Positions 34,883-43,660 of a stretch of DNA of 48,730 bases are shown piece after piece. How positions within the stretch are numbered: the stretch's first letter is position 1; every line of letters starts with the position of its first letter. Source of the stretch: Ruminococcus sp. (GTDB lineage Bacteria; Bacillota; Clostridia; Oscillospirales; Ruminococcaceae); contig JAJQCE010000026.1 of NCBI GenBank assembly GCA_021202895.1, positions 1-48,730 of the forward strand, given 5' to 3'. The notes under the pieces are model-generated. The model did no database searches and was not told where the DNA came from. It worked only from the letters and a program-made list of their open reading frames with translations. The translations under genes were made by a program, and so were the position numbers.

Positions 34883-35935
34883 TTATCTTATTACCAATTC
34901 ATCGCCCTCTTCAATGCCAGAAATTATTTCCGACTGAGAGCCTGTCTGAAGTCCGATTTCAACTGTGACGGCAGTTTTAACTCCGTCCTTGAGAACGTAA
35001 ACCACGTCCTCGCCGTTTACCGATTTGATAAGATTGTTTGAAATAGCAATGCAGTTCTCAACGGTTTCCTGCACAAGGATAGTATCCGCAAGCGAGCCTA
35101 CAACATCAGACGGCGGATCCTCAGTGAATTTGACATAGATTTTGTCTGTTTCGTATTCGATTCCCGTGTCGTCCTCCGCCTCGTGGCTTTCCGCAAGCTC
35201 CGCCTGATATTCAACAAGCGCATCTGGATTCATGAAAACCTCTCCGTCATAGTATTCCTCGTCAATGCGAATCTGAAGCTCCTGTCCTATCGGGAAAAGC
35301 GTCAGGTCGTTAGGCTCAATCGCTATGTACAAATCATCCGTCTGCATAACGGTGGCTATAGTCTGCCCTGGTGAAGCGTAATCGCCTACGCTTATGTCTG
35401 CTAGCTCTGAAATAGTTCCGTCAGCGGGAGATGTCAGAACCGCCTCGTCAAGCTGAGTATTCAGCTTTTCAAGCTCAATGTCAAGAAGCTCAACGTCAAC
35501 ATACGCCTTGTCATATTCAGCCTGTGTGCAGCCGCTTTCATAGAGCACAACAGTGTTTAAATATGCACTCTCCCTTTGAAGCTCGGTTATCTGAATCTGA
35601 TATTCAAGCTCACTGGTGTCAAGCGTGCAAATAGGATCGCCCTCGCTCACTGAATCTCCAACGTGGACGTAAAACTCGCTTATCGTGCCGCCCTCGCTTT
35701 CGTATGAAAGATTGTACTGCGATTGACTGAGGATGGTTCCGCTGTTTACAGTCTGCTTGACAAGATCCTTGCGAGTTGCTGTTACCGTAGTGTAGGTGAC
35801 CTCGGTCGCCTTTACAGTAGGCGCAGCAAGCACCTCCTCTTCGTCAGGAAGAAGATAGCAGCCTGATGCCGCCGCAGAAACAGCGGCGCACAAAATAACC
35901 GCAAGCGTTTTTCTAAAAAAACTAAATTTATCCAT
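34883..35935 (-). CDS. MacA/HlyD-type periplasmic adaptor lipoprotein
   Basis: A 350-residue lipoprotein with lipobox AASGC (Cys26). The two lipoyl halves are GGTISEFYVHVGDSVSEGDPI (first half, about 80-101) and TSPADGTISELADISVGDYASPGQ (about 164-187), joined by a short helical hairpin. Beta-barrel and membrane-proximal domains follow (about 195-350, ending EIISGIEEGDELVIR). In Gram-positive bacteria such adaptors work with MacB/FtsX-type permeases, and such a permease is the next gene, 24 bases downstream. The first Met follows a weak GGAGAAATCGCT site. The adaptor presents substrates at the outer face of the membrane; export of peptides or lipids is the usual role. Confidence 0.9.
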   Translation of the reverse strand: MDKFSFFRKTLAVILCAAVSAAASGCYLLPDEEEVLAAPTVKATEVTYTTVTATRKDLVKQTVNSGTILSQSQYNLSYESEGGTISEFYVHVGDSVSEGDPICTLDTSELEYQIQITELQRESAYLNTVVLYESGCTQAEYDKAYVDVELLDIELEKLNTQLDEAVLTSPADGTISELADISVGDYASPGQTIATVMQTDDLYIAIEPNDLTLFPIGQELQIRIDEEYYDGEVFMNPDALVEYQAELAESHEAEDDTGIEYETDKIYVKFTEDPPSDVVGSLADTILVQETVENCIAISNNLIKSVNGEDVVYVLKDGVKTAVTVEIGLQTGSQSEIISGIEEGDELVIR

Positions 35936-35979
35936 AGCGATTTCTCCAATTTGGTCTTAAGGTTTTATACTCATATTCT

Positions 35980-36008
35980 ATTATAACAAATTTTTCGCCG
36001 ATTTTCTA
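35980..36008 (-). promoter_or_regulatory. Likely promoter of the adaptor/permease operon
   Basis: On the minus strand TAGAAA (36008-36003) and a perfect TATAAT (35985-35980) are 17 bases apart, about 45 bases before the adaptor start. Confidence 0.5.
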
Positions 36009-36262
36009 TATAATTTTCTACAAATTTTCGTGTTGTTTTCTGTACATTTTGCCCATACGCCTCTTTAATTTTAATCTTTATTGTATAAAAATATGAAATT
36101 CTATTAAATTATAGACATAATGTACAAGAAAAGACCGAAAAATTCGTGCAACTTTTTTGAAAAAAATTGTGTACTTTTCTCAAAAAATATGTTATAATAG
36201 ATTTACAGCATAATGTTCACAGCCGCAGGCTGTGCGGCGATTCATTTGAAGGAGGTAATATC
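36009..36262 (+). promoter_or_regulatory. AT-rich spacer with promoter and hairpin leader of the kinase gene
   Basis: TATAAT at 36193-36198 is the probable -10 of the cytidylate-kinase-like gene; its -35 is weak (TGTACT, 36170-36175). The leader holds two mutually exclusive hairpins: CACAGCC/GGCTGTG (36218-36224 with 36228-36234, 3-base loop) and GCCGCA/TGCGGC (36222-36227 with 36233-36238). The remainder of the spacer shows nothing further. Confidence 0.45.
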
Positions 36263-36883
36263 ATGAAAAGTGTTATAACAATTGGCAGAGAATTTGGAAG
36301 CGGAGGACGTGAGATAGGCAGGCTTATTGCCGATAAATATGGTATTCCTTTTTATGACAAGGAGCTTCTTGAGGAATCGGCAAAGCACAGCGGAATCTGT
36401 GAGGATTTGTTTGTCAGCAATGATGAGAGCTGCTCAAACAGCTTTCTCTATTCGCTTGTTATGGGAACATATCCTACTACCGCAGACGGCAGAATCAATC
36501 CCGAGATGCCGCTCAACCACAGGATTTTTCTAGCGCAGTTTGAAACTATCAAGCGTCTTTCTCAGTCGCCCTGCGTAATTGTAGGACGCTGTGCGGATTA
36601 TGTTTTGCAGGATCACAAGAACATGGTTTCAGTTTTCGTCACAGGCGATATGGTTGAAAAGAAGCGCAGAATCGGTGAGCGTTATGATATTGAAAAGCTC
36701 AAAATTGAGGATTTTATCAAAAAGACCGACAAACGCCGCGCTAATTACTATGAGTACTATACCGACAAAAAATGGGGAGCGGCAAAGAATTATGATTTGT
36801 GCGTCAATTCCTCAAAGGTTGGTATAGACGGAGCAGTAAGCACTATCTGCGCCTATGTCGAGCTAAAGGAGAACAAGACTTAA
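36263..36883 (+). CDS. Cytidylate kinase-like family protein
   Basis: A 206-residue protein starting MKSVITIGREFGSGGREIG, in which GREFGSGGREIG is the P-loop-like motif of the cytidylate kinase-like family (PF13189). DKELLEESAKHSG and CVIVGRCADYVL, also typical of it, follow, and the C-terminal KKTDKRRANYYEYYTDKKWG is the Arg-rich lid region. The family is related to CMP kinase, but its substrate is unproved. An open frame upstream reaches 36167, but ATG 36263 is correct: AGGAGG stands just before it and the protein fold starts there. It is a single-gene unit between two terminators or promoters. Confidence 0.9.
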   Translation: MKSVITIGREFGSGGREIGRLIADKYGIPFYDKELLEESAKHSGICEDLFVSNDESCSNSFLYSLVMGTYPTTADGRINPEMPLNHRIFLAQFETIKRLSQSPCVIVGRCADYVLQDHKNMVSVFVTGDMVEKKRRIGERYDIEKLKIEDFIKKTDKRRANYYEYYTDKKWGAAKNYDLCVNSSKVGIDGAVSTICAYVELKENKT

Positions 36884-36916
36884 TCAAGCCTCTTTTCTAA
36901 TTTTATTTCTTATATT

Positions 36917-36956
36917 AAAAAGTACTGTTTCCTTTATGGAGGCAGTGCTTTTTTTT
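36917..36956. terminator. Terminator between the kinase-like and GH26 genes
   Basis: AAAAAGTACTG pairs with CAGTGCTTTTT (one G-T pair) around a 14-base loop, followed by T. The A-run on the left side may let it act on the minus strand as well. Confidence 0.8.
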
Positions 36957-36980
36957 AGAATCTTATTAAATTTTTCAAGC

Positions 36981-38672
36981 TTAATCAGGTGCTTCCTCTG
37001 GATGCTCCTCAAGATATGCTTCAGTGTCAAGCGGGTAGTTTTTTAAATCGGGAAGCTCGCTTAACGTCAGAACTCTGTCGCTTGTGTAAATCTTCTCCCA
37101 CATTTCCATCGAGGTGTATTCACCCGGAAGCTGTAGGTCGGTAAGCGCAAATTCGCCGTTCCATGTTGCAAAATAGCTCCAGCGCGTGCCGTCGTTCATT
37201 GCGGCGTCAGGGTCGAACATTGTGCCGTTTTCAGTCATGGCGATAATCTTGTTTGTCGAGGTGCAGGATTTAACATAGTCGTAGTATTCCTTCTTTGAAG
37301 AATAATCACCTGCGTCAGCGTAAACGTCATAGCCCATTATGTCAACATATTCATCGCCGGGATAGTAGTTGACATTCTGTCCGTTCCATACCCAGATAAG
37401 GTTGTTTATCTCATGGTAGTTTGTCAGACGATCGTACATAAGCTGCCACAGCCAGACGTAAGCGTCAGCGCCCGATGAACCCCACCAGAACCACGGATTG
37501 TTCCACTGCGGATCTCCGCCGCCCTCGTGAAGCGGTCTCCAGAGCACAGGCACATGATAGTCGTCAAGCTCCTGCAAATAAACAGCTATTGCGTCAATAT
37601 CGCTTATAAGCAAATCATAGCCCTCTTCGTCCTCACCGTTCATTATAGCGTCAAGGTCTATATCTGTGTATTCGCTGTAGAAGCCTTGCCACCATGCTCC
37701 GCCGTTTTTCATTATGTACGGCTCGGGAGCGTTCCAGTGCCAGCAGAGCGTTACTATTCCGCCGTAGTCAAGCCAAAATTCCTTTGCACTCTCAATAGCG
37801 TCATATCCGCCCGAAGAACCGTGCGCCACACGGCTCGGCGAAAGCTCGATCAGATCCAGTCCCATAATGGCAGGGTAGTCCTCGAAATTCTTGTAAATTT
37901 CAATAAATTCACGGCTTTCAAGTCCAGTGTTGTCAGTGGCGTACTGTCCTGAAATTATGTACTTTCCGTAAGCGTCGCAGAGGAAATTGTAAAGCCGCTG
38001 TGTTTCCTCTGTAGCGTTTGGATTTGAAAGCTCTCTTGAAACCTCATAGTCGGAAAGGTCTATAGATTCAGCGGGAGTAATCTGTATGCTGTCGACATAA
38101 ATAGGATTTGACTGAGTTGTAATTCCGATTGTGTGAGTGCCCTCTTCAATCAAAACCTTTGAAGCGGTGTTCTCGCCAAAGCTTGTGGTGTCGATTGTAA
38201 ATGTGGTGAGCGAATTGCCGTCTATCGTAATCGACCCCTCAATTCCCTCGCTGTCGGCTGCCGAAACAAGCAGAATGTCATAGCTACCCTCAGCTTCAAA
38301 CTCAATTTCAAATTCCACAGAACCCTCATCAGTCAGAACTACAAAGCCGTCTCCCGTAAAATCTCCTAAAAATGAGCTGTCGTAAACCGAAGCACCATCT
38401 GTAAGCGTTCCTTCCTCTGCTTCACATTCGTAGAGGAAATCTTCAGGCACATTGCTCTCCTCGCCCGTCACTTCAGACAAATCAAATCCGCTAAGCGTTT
38501 CGGTAACAGGCTCAGTGGCTATTTCAAGCCTTTCACGGCTTGAAGTCGTGCTGTCGTCAGTCGATTCAGCAGCAGAATCAGACGAGCTGTCCGAGCTTGA
38601 GCAGGACGCTAAAGACGCAAGCATCATAGCAGCGGTTAAAGCACATACTGTGCGTTTGAATTTTCTTTTCAT
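36981..38672 (-). CDS. GH26 endo-beta-mannanase lipoprotein with CBM35-like module
   Basis: A 563-residue lipoprotein: lipobox LASC (Cys24), Ser/Thr/Glu linker (25-75), CBM35-like module (about 80-200, starting LYECEAEEGTL) and a GH26 barrel (about 222-545). Both catalytic glutamates are in place: acid/base Glu383 in LWRPLHEGGG and nucleophile Glu481 in AMTENGT. Substrate-binding aromatic segments WHWNAPEPY, WFWWG and LIWVWNGQN are also conserved. It should hydrolyse beta-1,4-mannan or galactomannan at the cell surface. It is a paralogue of the GH26-like lipoprotein at 10155-11939, which lost the acid/base residue. AGGATAAGG lies before the ATG and a good promoter is at 38722-38750. It is a single-gene unit. 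Confidence 0.94.
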   Translation of the reverse strand: MKRKFKRTVCALTAAMMLASLASCSSSDSSSDSAAESTDDSTTSSRERLEIATEPVTETLSGFDLSEVTGEESNVPEDFLYECEAEEGTLTDGASVYDSSFLGDFTGDGFVVLTDEGSVEFEIEFEAEGSYDILLVSAADSEGIEGSITIDGNSLTTFTIDTTSFGENTASKVLIEEGTHTIGITTQSNPIYVDSIQITPAESIDLSDYEVSRELSNPNATEETQRLYNFLCDAYGKYIISGQYATDNTGLESREFIEIYKNFEDYPAIMGLDLIELSPSRVAHGSSGGYDAIESAKEFWLDYGGIVTLCWHWNAPEPYIMKNGGAWWQGFYSEYTDIDLDAIMNGEDEEGYDLLISDIDAIAVYLQELDDYHVPVLWRPLHEGGGDPQWNNPWFWWGSSGADAYVWLWQLMYDRLTNYHEINNLIWVWNGQNVNYYPGDEYVDIMGYDVYADAGDYSSKKEYYDYVKSCTSTNKIIAMTENGTMFDPDAAMNDGTRWSYFATWNGEFALTDLQLPGEYTSMEMWEKIYTSDRVLTLSELPDLKNYPLDTEAYLEEHPEEAPD

Positions 38673-38721
38673 GTTTAGTAACCTTATCCTTTCAAAAACT
38701 AAACGTTAATATCCTAGAATA

Positions 38722-38750
38722 ATTTTATATCTTTTTCACCGAATTGTCAA
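38722..38750 (-). promoter_or_regulatory. Promoter of the GH26 mannanase gene
   Basis: On the minus strand TTGACA (38750-38745) and TAAAAT (38727-38722) are 17 bases apart, about 50 bases before the ATG. Confidence 0.7.
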
Positions 38751-38810
38751 GAGCGTTTTTTCAGTTTTACATCTCGTTCACACAATTAAACGTTTTCGAT
38801 TTATTTTTTT

Positions 38811-38849
38811 AAAAAATAAAGCCACTGGCAAAAACCAACGGCTTTATGT
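38811..38849 (-). terminator. Terminator of the leuC-leuD operon
   Basis: On the minus strand CATAAAGCC-GT-TGG and CCA-GT-GGCTTTAT form an interrupted stem around a short T-rich loop, followed by six T. Confidence 0.75.
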
Positions 38850-38855
38850 GTTTTA

Positions 38856-39335
38856 TCATTTGAGCGAATTAAGAAGTCCGCCCTTGTTTATAATGTCGAT
38901 AAGAAAATCAGGAAACGGCTGACCCTGATACTGCTCGTTCTTTGTGTGGTTGGTTATGATTCCGCTTTCAAAATCAATTTCCACCTCATCGCCGTCGTCA
39001 ATTTTTTCACTCGCCTCTGCACATTCAATAATCGGCAGTCCGATGTTAATCGAATTGCGGTAAAAAATCCTTGCGAAGGTTGTGGCTATTACGCAGGAAA
39101 TACCACTCGCTTTAATCGCAATCGGAGCGTGTTCTCTTGAAGAGCCGCAGCCGAAGTTTGAGCGCGCTACAATAATATCGCCCTGTTTCACCTTTTTAGT
39201 AAAGTCTATGTCTATGTCCTCCATGCAGTGGGAGGCAAGCTCCTTGTGATCCGATGTGTTTAAATATCTTGCGGGAATGATAACGTCGGTATCTACATTA
39301 TCTCCGTATTTATGTACCTTGCCTTTAGCGTTCAT
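38856..39335 (-). CDS. leuD: 3-isopropylmalate dehydratase small subunit
   Basis: A 159-residue LeuD of the short (type 2) form, with [18 protein letters not shown] near the N-terminus, the substrate-loop signature [12 protein letters not shown] and the C-terminal [17 protein letters not shown]. With LeuC it isomerises 2- to 3-isopropylmalate in leucine biosynthesis. The open frame extends to 39416, but the start at 39335 fits the family length and follows AAGGA. The longer version would overlap the preceding gene. Paralogues of this type can act on homoaconitate or dimethylmalate, so the substrate is an inference from family. It is the last gene of the four-gene operon with leuC. Confidence 0.93.
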   Translation of the reverse strand: MNAKGKVHKYGDNVDTDVIIPARYLNTSDHKELASHCMEDIDIDFTKKVKQGDIIVARSNFGCGSSREHAPIAIKASGISCVIATTFARIFYRNSINIGLPIIECAEASEKIDDGDEVEIDFESGIITNHTKNEQYQGQPFPDFLIDIINKGGLLNSLK

Positions 39336-39375
39336 AAATCTTGCACGTCCTTTTAATTTTTTTGAACTGAAAATA

Positions 39376-39765
39376 TCAGCCGTTCTTATATTCCTTTGAA
39401 TTAAATATGTTTTCACCGTTAGCCTGACGGCGCAGCTCCTCGTAAACCTGTTCTAGGTACTCGCCGTTAATTTCGTCCTTTTTTCTGCTGATTAAATAGC
39501 AGCATTTTACCTTTTTAAACATACCCTCTTTTGCAAGCGCATAGACATTTTTCCCATTGGCGTTGGTAGGATAACTGGCGTTAAATCCCTTTTTGTCTAT
39601 AAGTGCCTGTGTCATTTCAACGGTAAATTTGTTTTGTGTTCGCAAATCACTGACGATCTCGTATACCTTTTCCTCACGCTGATCGTCATTGAGAGATGTT
39701 CCGTACTTTTTTGTCACTATACTCAAAAGTACGTCAAAGAAGATTGCCTGAATGTAATCCTGCAT
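39376..39765 (-). CDS. Unknown 129-residue protein between leuC and leuD
   Basis: The ATG at 39765 is chosen because GGAGG lies eight bases upstream (39778-39774); an in-frame TTG at 39780 would overlap it. The protein is mixed charge, largely helical by composition, with the segments [36 protein letters not shown] and [12 protein letters not shown]. No signal peptide, transmembrane helix or metal-binding motif is visible, apart from a CC pair. The stop lies 40 bases before the leuD start and the gene follows the Dabb gene by 48 bases, so it belongs to the leu operon by position. I do not recognise the family. Confidence 0.7.
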   Translation of the reverse strand: MQDYIQAIFFDVLLSIVTKKYGTSLNDDQREEKVYEIVSDLRTQNKFTVEMTQALIDKKGFNASYPTNANGKNVYALAKEGMFKKVKCCYLISRKKDEINGEYLEQVYEELRRQANGENIFNSKEYKNG

Positions 39766-39813
39766 ATTTATCGCCTCCAAAGAACAGAAGAAAAATACAG
39801 TTTAAAAGCTTGC

Positions 39814-40116
39814 CTAGCTAATGAGAAAATCTACACACTTTCTGCTTTTTACAACGGTTTCTATGAAATTTTTTACTTTGATATGCTCTGGGTGAGAAGC
39901 GTAGCCCTCTAGGGCAGATGCGCTTTCAAGCTCACATTCGAGCATTAAATCACCGTTTGAAGTCGGCAGCATTTGCGTGTAAACTGTAATTTTCTGCAAC
40001 CCTTCAACTACCCCGAAAAGCCCCTCTAATTCTTCCTTTATTTTTTTCGCCGCCTGAGCCCTTTGCGTCTGCGTAAGCTCATCTTTAAAATTCCATATGA
40101 TTATATGCTTAACCAT
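39814..40116 (-). CDS. Dabb-domain (stress-responsive A/B barrel) protein
   Basis: A 100-residue protein beginning MVKHIIIWNFKDEL and ending SRKCVDFLIS, with the typical dimeric alpha/beta barrel pattern of the Dabb family (PF07876). Characteristic strands are HIIIWNFK near the start and DLMLECELES in the middle, and EGYASHPEHIKVKNFI carries the conserved HPxH-type segment. The ATG at 40116 follows GGAGGAG. An open frame upstream to 40209 overlaps leuC and is not used. Dabb proteins bind or modify small hydrophobic molecules in plants and bacteria; a role near leucine biosynthesis is not known. Confidence 0.88.
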   Translation of the reverse strand: MVKHIIIWNFKDELTQTQRAQAAKKIKEELEGLFGVVEGLQKITVYTQMLPTSNGDLMLECELESASALEGYASHPEHIKVKNFIETVVKSRKCVDFLIS

Positions 40117-40150
40117 ATCATTCTCCTCCTGACTTTTTTGCAGTGTCTGT

Positions 40151-41413
40151 TCACTCCAGCTCGCTTGGCTGTGAAATCTTTCCCGTAACAGCCGAAGCGG
40201 CGGCAACATAAGGAGAAGCCAGATAAACCTCAGATTCAGGATGACCCATTCTTCCTACAAAGTTTCTGTTTGTCGTAGAAACGCTTCTTTCACCCTTTGC
40301 AAGTATTCCCATAAATCCGCCTAAGCACGGTCCGCAGGTAGGAGTAGAAACAACGCATCCAGCGTCAATAAAAATCTTAAGCAGTCCCTCTTCCATAGCC
40401 TGTAAATAAACAGCCTGTGTAGCAGGGATAACTATACAGCGAACGCCGTCTGCAACCTTTCTTCCCTTGAGAATTTCAGCGGCGGCTCTTATATCTTCGA
40501 TTCTGCCGTTTGTACATGAACCGATAACCGACTGATCTATCTTAATATCGCCGAACTCGTCAAAGGTCTTTGCGTTCTCAGGAAGATGCGGAAACGAAAC
40601 GGTAGGCTTAATCTGAGAAAGGTCTATGTTGTAAATCTCATCGTATTCAGCGTCTGCATCCGCCTCAAAAATCTTAAATTCTCTGTCAACTCTGCCTTTA
40701 ACATATTCAAGCGTAACCTCGTCAACCGCAAAGATTCCATTTTTAGCACCTGCTTCAATCGCCATATTTGAAATGCAGAGTCTGTCCTCCATAGTCAGAT
40801 TCTTAAGTCCGCTTCCCGAAAACTCCATCGAGCGGTAAAGCGCACCGTCAACTCCGATCATTCCGATGATGTGCAAAATCACATCTTTCGCAGAGGAGTA
40901 TTTTGGCAGCGAACCTGTTATGTTAAACTTAATTGCGCTTGGTACCTTGAACCAAGCCTTGCCCTTAGCCATTCCTGCGCACATATCTGTCGAACCTACT
41001 CCGGTAGAAAAAGCTCCGAGCGCACCGTATGTACAGGTGTGACTGTCTGCGCCGATTATACATTCTCCTGGAGCGACAAGTCCTTTTTCAGGCAGCAGAG
41101 CGTGTTCAACTCCCATTTTGCCTACGTCGTAAAAGTGAGTTATTTTGTGTTCATGGCAAAAGTCACGGCACTGCTTGCACTGCGTCGCCGCCTTTATATC
41201 CTTGTTAGGAGCAAAGTGATCCATTACCATAGTCACCTTGTCCTTGTCAAAAACTTCGGTGAACTCAGCCTTGTGAAATTCGTTAATCGCAACGGGCGAG
41301 GTTATGTCGTTTCCTAAAACAAAATCAAGATTAGCCATAATAAGCTGTCCTGCCTTAACCTCGTCAAGCCCTGCATGGGCCGCCAGAATTTTTTGCGTCA
41401 TGGTCATAGCCAT
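40151..41413 (-). CDS. leuC: 3-isopropylmalate dehydratase large subunit
   Basis: A 420-residue LeuC of the type 2 (archaeal-like) form common in Clostridia. The three cysteine ligands of the [4Fe-4S] cluster are visible: Cys300 in VIGSCTNGR and Cys360 and Cys363 in TPTCGPC. The conserved HE, ADSHT and GVGSTDM segments are present too. With LeuD it forms the hydro-lyase that isomerises isopropylmalate. The start ATG at 41413 lies behind a degenerate AAGGGATGAG. It heads the operon leuC, Dabb, unknown, leuD, behind the promoter at 41453-41482. Other leu genes are not in the window. Confidence 0.94.
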   Translation of the reverse strand: MAMTMTQKILAAHAGLDEVKAGQLIMANLDFVLGNDITSPVAINEFHKAEFTEVFDKDKVTMVMDHFAPNKDIKAATQCKQCRDFCHEHKITHFYDVGKMGVEHALLPEKGLVAPGECIIGADSHTCTYGALGAFSTGVGSTDMCAGMAKGKAWFKVPSAIKFNITGSLPKYSSAKDVILHIIGMIGVDGALYRSMEFSGSGLKNLTMEDRLCISNMAIEAGAKNGIFAVDEVTLEYVKGRVDREFKIFEADADAEYDEIYNIDLSQIKPTVSFPHLPENAKTFDEFGDIKIDQSVIGSCTNGRIEDIRAAAEILKGRKVADGVRCIVIPATQAVYLQAMEEGLLKIFIDAGCVVSTPTCGPCLGGFMGILAKGERSVSTTNRNFVGRMGHPESEVYLASPYVAAASAVTGKISQPSELE

Positions 41414-41452
41414 TATTTATCTCATCCCTTCACTTTTTTATCATATATAATT

Positions 41453-41482
41453 AGTATACCACAAAACAATCCCACTTGTAAA
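41453..41482 (-). promoter_or_regulatory. Promoter of the leuC operon
   Basis: On the minus strand TTTACA (41482-41477) and TATACT (41458-41453) are 18 bases apart. The leader is short (about 30 nt), so no T-box or peptide attenuator fits in front of leuC. Confidence 0.65.
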
Positions 41483-41518
41483 CATATAAAAAATTTATTA
41501 TGTGTGAATATTTTTTTA

Positions 41519-42571
41519 TTAATTCGCCCAGATTCCTGCCAAATAAAATTTTCCGCAGGTTTTTATTTCAATATTATGAAGTTCCTCACAGTCTTCATTC
41601 AGAATTTCTTTAATTACTGGATTGTTCCAGCCGAAAATGCTGTAGCCCTGCAAAACCGAGCGCTTTTTGCCATCTGTAAAAATCTCAGCCGAGCCTGCGT
41701 CTGCATTGTTTGTGCAGATATAGCATACGCAAAGCGTTCTACACTTAATTTTAAGCGACATGACAGCGTTGTCCTTTGAAAATAACGGGCATTTAATTTT
41801 GTGAAAGCTTTCTGAGCAAGGTTCAAATCCATTTGTATTTGAAAGCTTAGTCAGCTCGTCAAACCCATCATATATGTCTCCGCCGAAAATCGCTTTTGGC
41901 AGTGCTTTTAAAAGCATCGGATTGAAATTTGTCTTAAGCGCAGTATCAACAGCGGCGTTCGCACATTCAGCTATAATTCTGTGTCCGCTTTCGTTAGGAT
42001 GTCCGTCGTCGTTGCTGTACTCATGCCAAAGTTCCTCGCTGCCGCATACAAGCGGATAGACGACGCTTTTAAGTCCGCAGAAATAAAGTCCGTACCGCAT
42101 TGCCGTTTGCAGCATGATGTCCTCGCAGCTATAGCCCGATTTATTAAACAGAGCAATCACAATTACAATCGGTGAGGCTTCAAGCGAAAGCAAATTTCTT
42201 ATCAAGCCCTCAAATTGTGCGGCAGCAAGTGCGCTTCGCTCGTCATTTATCGCATACTCGACAAAAACAATGTCAGGCTGAAATTCAACAAGCTCACGCT
42301 TTGTAAGCGCAAGTCCCATAAGACTTCCTGTTCCCGATATCCCCAGATTCTTCACATTCACTTTGCTTTTAAATATCTTTTCGATATGCTCTGCTACAAG
42401 TACAGTGTAGTTGTTTTCGCAAAAATTGTTTTCAGCTTTCGGCTGATAGCCGTATGTCACCGAGCCGCCTAAAAAAGCCACGTTTATGTTGTCAAAATCT
42501 CTGCCTTTTAAACCGCTTGTCCCCTTGTTCAGTACTGCCGAATCAGGTTCAAACACTTCAAGAACACTCAT
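41519..42571 (-). CDS. Cytoplasmic SGNH/GDSL-family hydrolase
   Basis: A 350-residue hydrolase without signal peptide. The block I motif reads FLGGSVTYG with nucleophile Ser37 (GDS is replaced by GGS). Block II is in NLGISGTGS, block III is YAIND (Asn109), and block V is DDGHPNESGH with Asp188 and His191. A C-terminal beta-rich domain (about 230-350) follows, as in related carbohydrate esterases. The ATG overlaps the LysR stop by four bases, so the two genes form one operon. Deacetylation of imported oligosaccharides is a reasonable inference, given the CE2-like esterase encoded on the other strand. Confidence 0.88.
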   Translation of the reverse strand: MSVLEVFEPDSAVLNKGTSGLKGRDFDNINVAFLGGSVTYGYQPKAENNFCENNYTVLVAEHIEKIFKSKVNVKNLGISGTGSLMGLALTKRELVEFQPDIVFVEYAINDERSALAAAQFEGLIRNLLSLEASPIVIVIALFNKSGYSCEDIMLQTAMRYGLYFCGLKSVVYPLVCGSEELWHEYSNDDGHPNESGHRIIAECANAAVDTALKTNFNPMLLKALPKAIFGGDIYDGFDELTKLSNTNGFEPCSESFHKIKCPLFSKDNAVMSLKIKCRTLCVCYICTNNADAGSAEIFTDGKKRSVLQGYSIFGWNNPVIKEILNEDCEELHNIEIKTCGKFYLAGIWAN

Positions 42572-43530
42572 CTATTTACCCTCCACGTTCCTATATCGAC
42601 AAGTTGCTTTAGAATAAGACTGTATTGATGCGCAGCGGTGGAAAAGTAGCCGTTTGCACGAGAGCATAGCTTTAAGCTTCGCTGTGAAATATCAGGATTA
42701 AGCGCATAGTAAACCGGGTGATTTGAAAAATTGCCGAATCGGATAACTGTATCGGGAATCAGAGCAAGTCCTAAGCCCTCGTTTACAAAGGAAAACAGCG
42801 TTTCCACCGTGCGTACAGTCAGCGCAGTGTCAGGCGAAACTTCCTCCTTTTTTAGAATCGTTTCCTCAAAGTCTCTTGCCGCCTCTGAAATGATAAACGA
42901 GCAGTCTGCGGCTTGCTTAAGACTTATGCAGGGCATTGAAATAAGCTTTAACGACTGGGTTTTAATATCGTCTGCGTCAAGAGAAAATTCGCCAAGTGAT
43001 TTATTAAGCGAATGAGAGGAGGGAACTGCAAGATAATAACGCTCTTTCGCTAAATCCTCAGTATGCAGAGCGGCTGTATCGACCTTTTCAGCTGAAATCA
43101 TAATATCAAGCTCACCGTTTTTAATCATCTCTGAAAGCCGTCTGTCGTTTTCTTCTGCTACAGAAATTTCAATGCCGCTGTATTCCTTTTTAAATTGAGC
43201 TATGCTTTTAGCGAGCAGGCATGAGGCATGAAAGGAGGACGCTCCTATTCTAAGAGAGCCGCTTTTAAGATTCTGCATATCCGAAATCCTGTTGTTCAGA
43301 CTTTCCTCAAGAGCCTGAAACTGCTTTGCGTATTCGACAAAAACCTTGCCCATGGGAGTTAAGGTTATAGGACTGCTGCTTCTGTCAAAAACCGTGAAGC
43401 CGAGCTTTTCCTCCGTTTTCATTATGTACTGACTAAGCGACGGCTGTGTTACGAACAACTCCTTCGCCGCTTTAGAAAAGCTTTTGAGCCTTGCTACTGT
43501 AAGTATATATTCAATTTGCTGTGTATTCAT
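42568..43530 (-). CDS. LysR-family transcriptional regulator
   Basis: A 320-residue LysR protein: N-terminal winged helix MNTQQIEYILTVARLKSFSK with the recognition segment ELFVTQPSLSQYIMKTE, a linker helix and an effector-binding domain. An in-frame extension to 43815 overlaps the divergent gene; the ATG at 43530 has AGGTGGG before it and begins exactly at the family start. It is divergent from the CE2-like lipoprotein gene (131 bases between the starts) and overlaps the SGNH gene, so it probably regulates both. A dyad (43547-43562) is the likely operator. Confidence 0.93.
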   Translation of the reverse strand: MNTQQIEYILTVARLKSFSKAAKELFVTQPSLSQYIMKTEEKLGFTVFDRSSSPITLTPMGKVFVEYAKQFQALEESLNNRISDMQNLKSGSLRIGASSFHASCLLAKSIAQFKKEYSGIEISVAEENDRRLSEMIKNGELDIMISAEKVDTAALHTEDLAKERYYLAVPSSHSLNKSLGEFSLDADDIKTQSLKLISMPCISLKQAADCSFIISEAARDFEETILKKEEVSPDTALTVRTVETLFSFVNEGLGLALIPDTVIRFGNFSNHPVYYALNPDISQRSLKLCSRANGYFSTAAHQYSLILKQLVDIGTWRVNR

Positions 43531-43546
43531 TAGCCCACCTATTCCC

Positions 43547-43562
43547 ATAATCATTTGATTAT
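43547..43562. promoter_or_regulatory. Candidate LysR operator
   Basis: ATAATCA-TT-TGATTAT is a perfect 7+2+7 dyad between the divergent LysR and esterase genes. It lies close to the LysR start, as autoregulatory LysR sites often do. A further split repeat, ATACTT (43561-43566) and AAGTAT (43580-43585), lies beside it. Its spacing differs from the T-N11-A rule, so the assignment is tentative. Confidence 0.45.
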
Positions 43563-43585
43563 ACTTCGTATTATAACATAAGTAT

Positions 43586-43614
43586 TTGACTATTTTGAGA
43601 ACATATGATATAAT
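43586..43614 (+). promoter_or_regulatory. Promoter of the CE2-like esterase gene
   Basis: TTGACT (43586-43591) and TATAAT (43609-43614) are 17 bases apart. A TATAAT on the opposite strand (43576-43571) may serve LysR. Confidence 0.75.
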
Positions 43615-43660
43615 TGTAGTGAAATAAGTCGAAATTTGTCTGAAAACGAAAGGATAAAAA

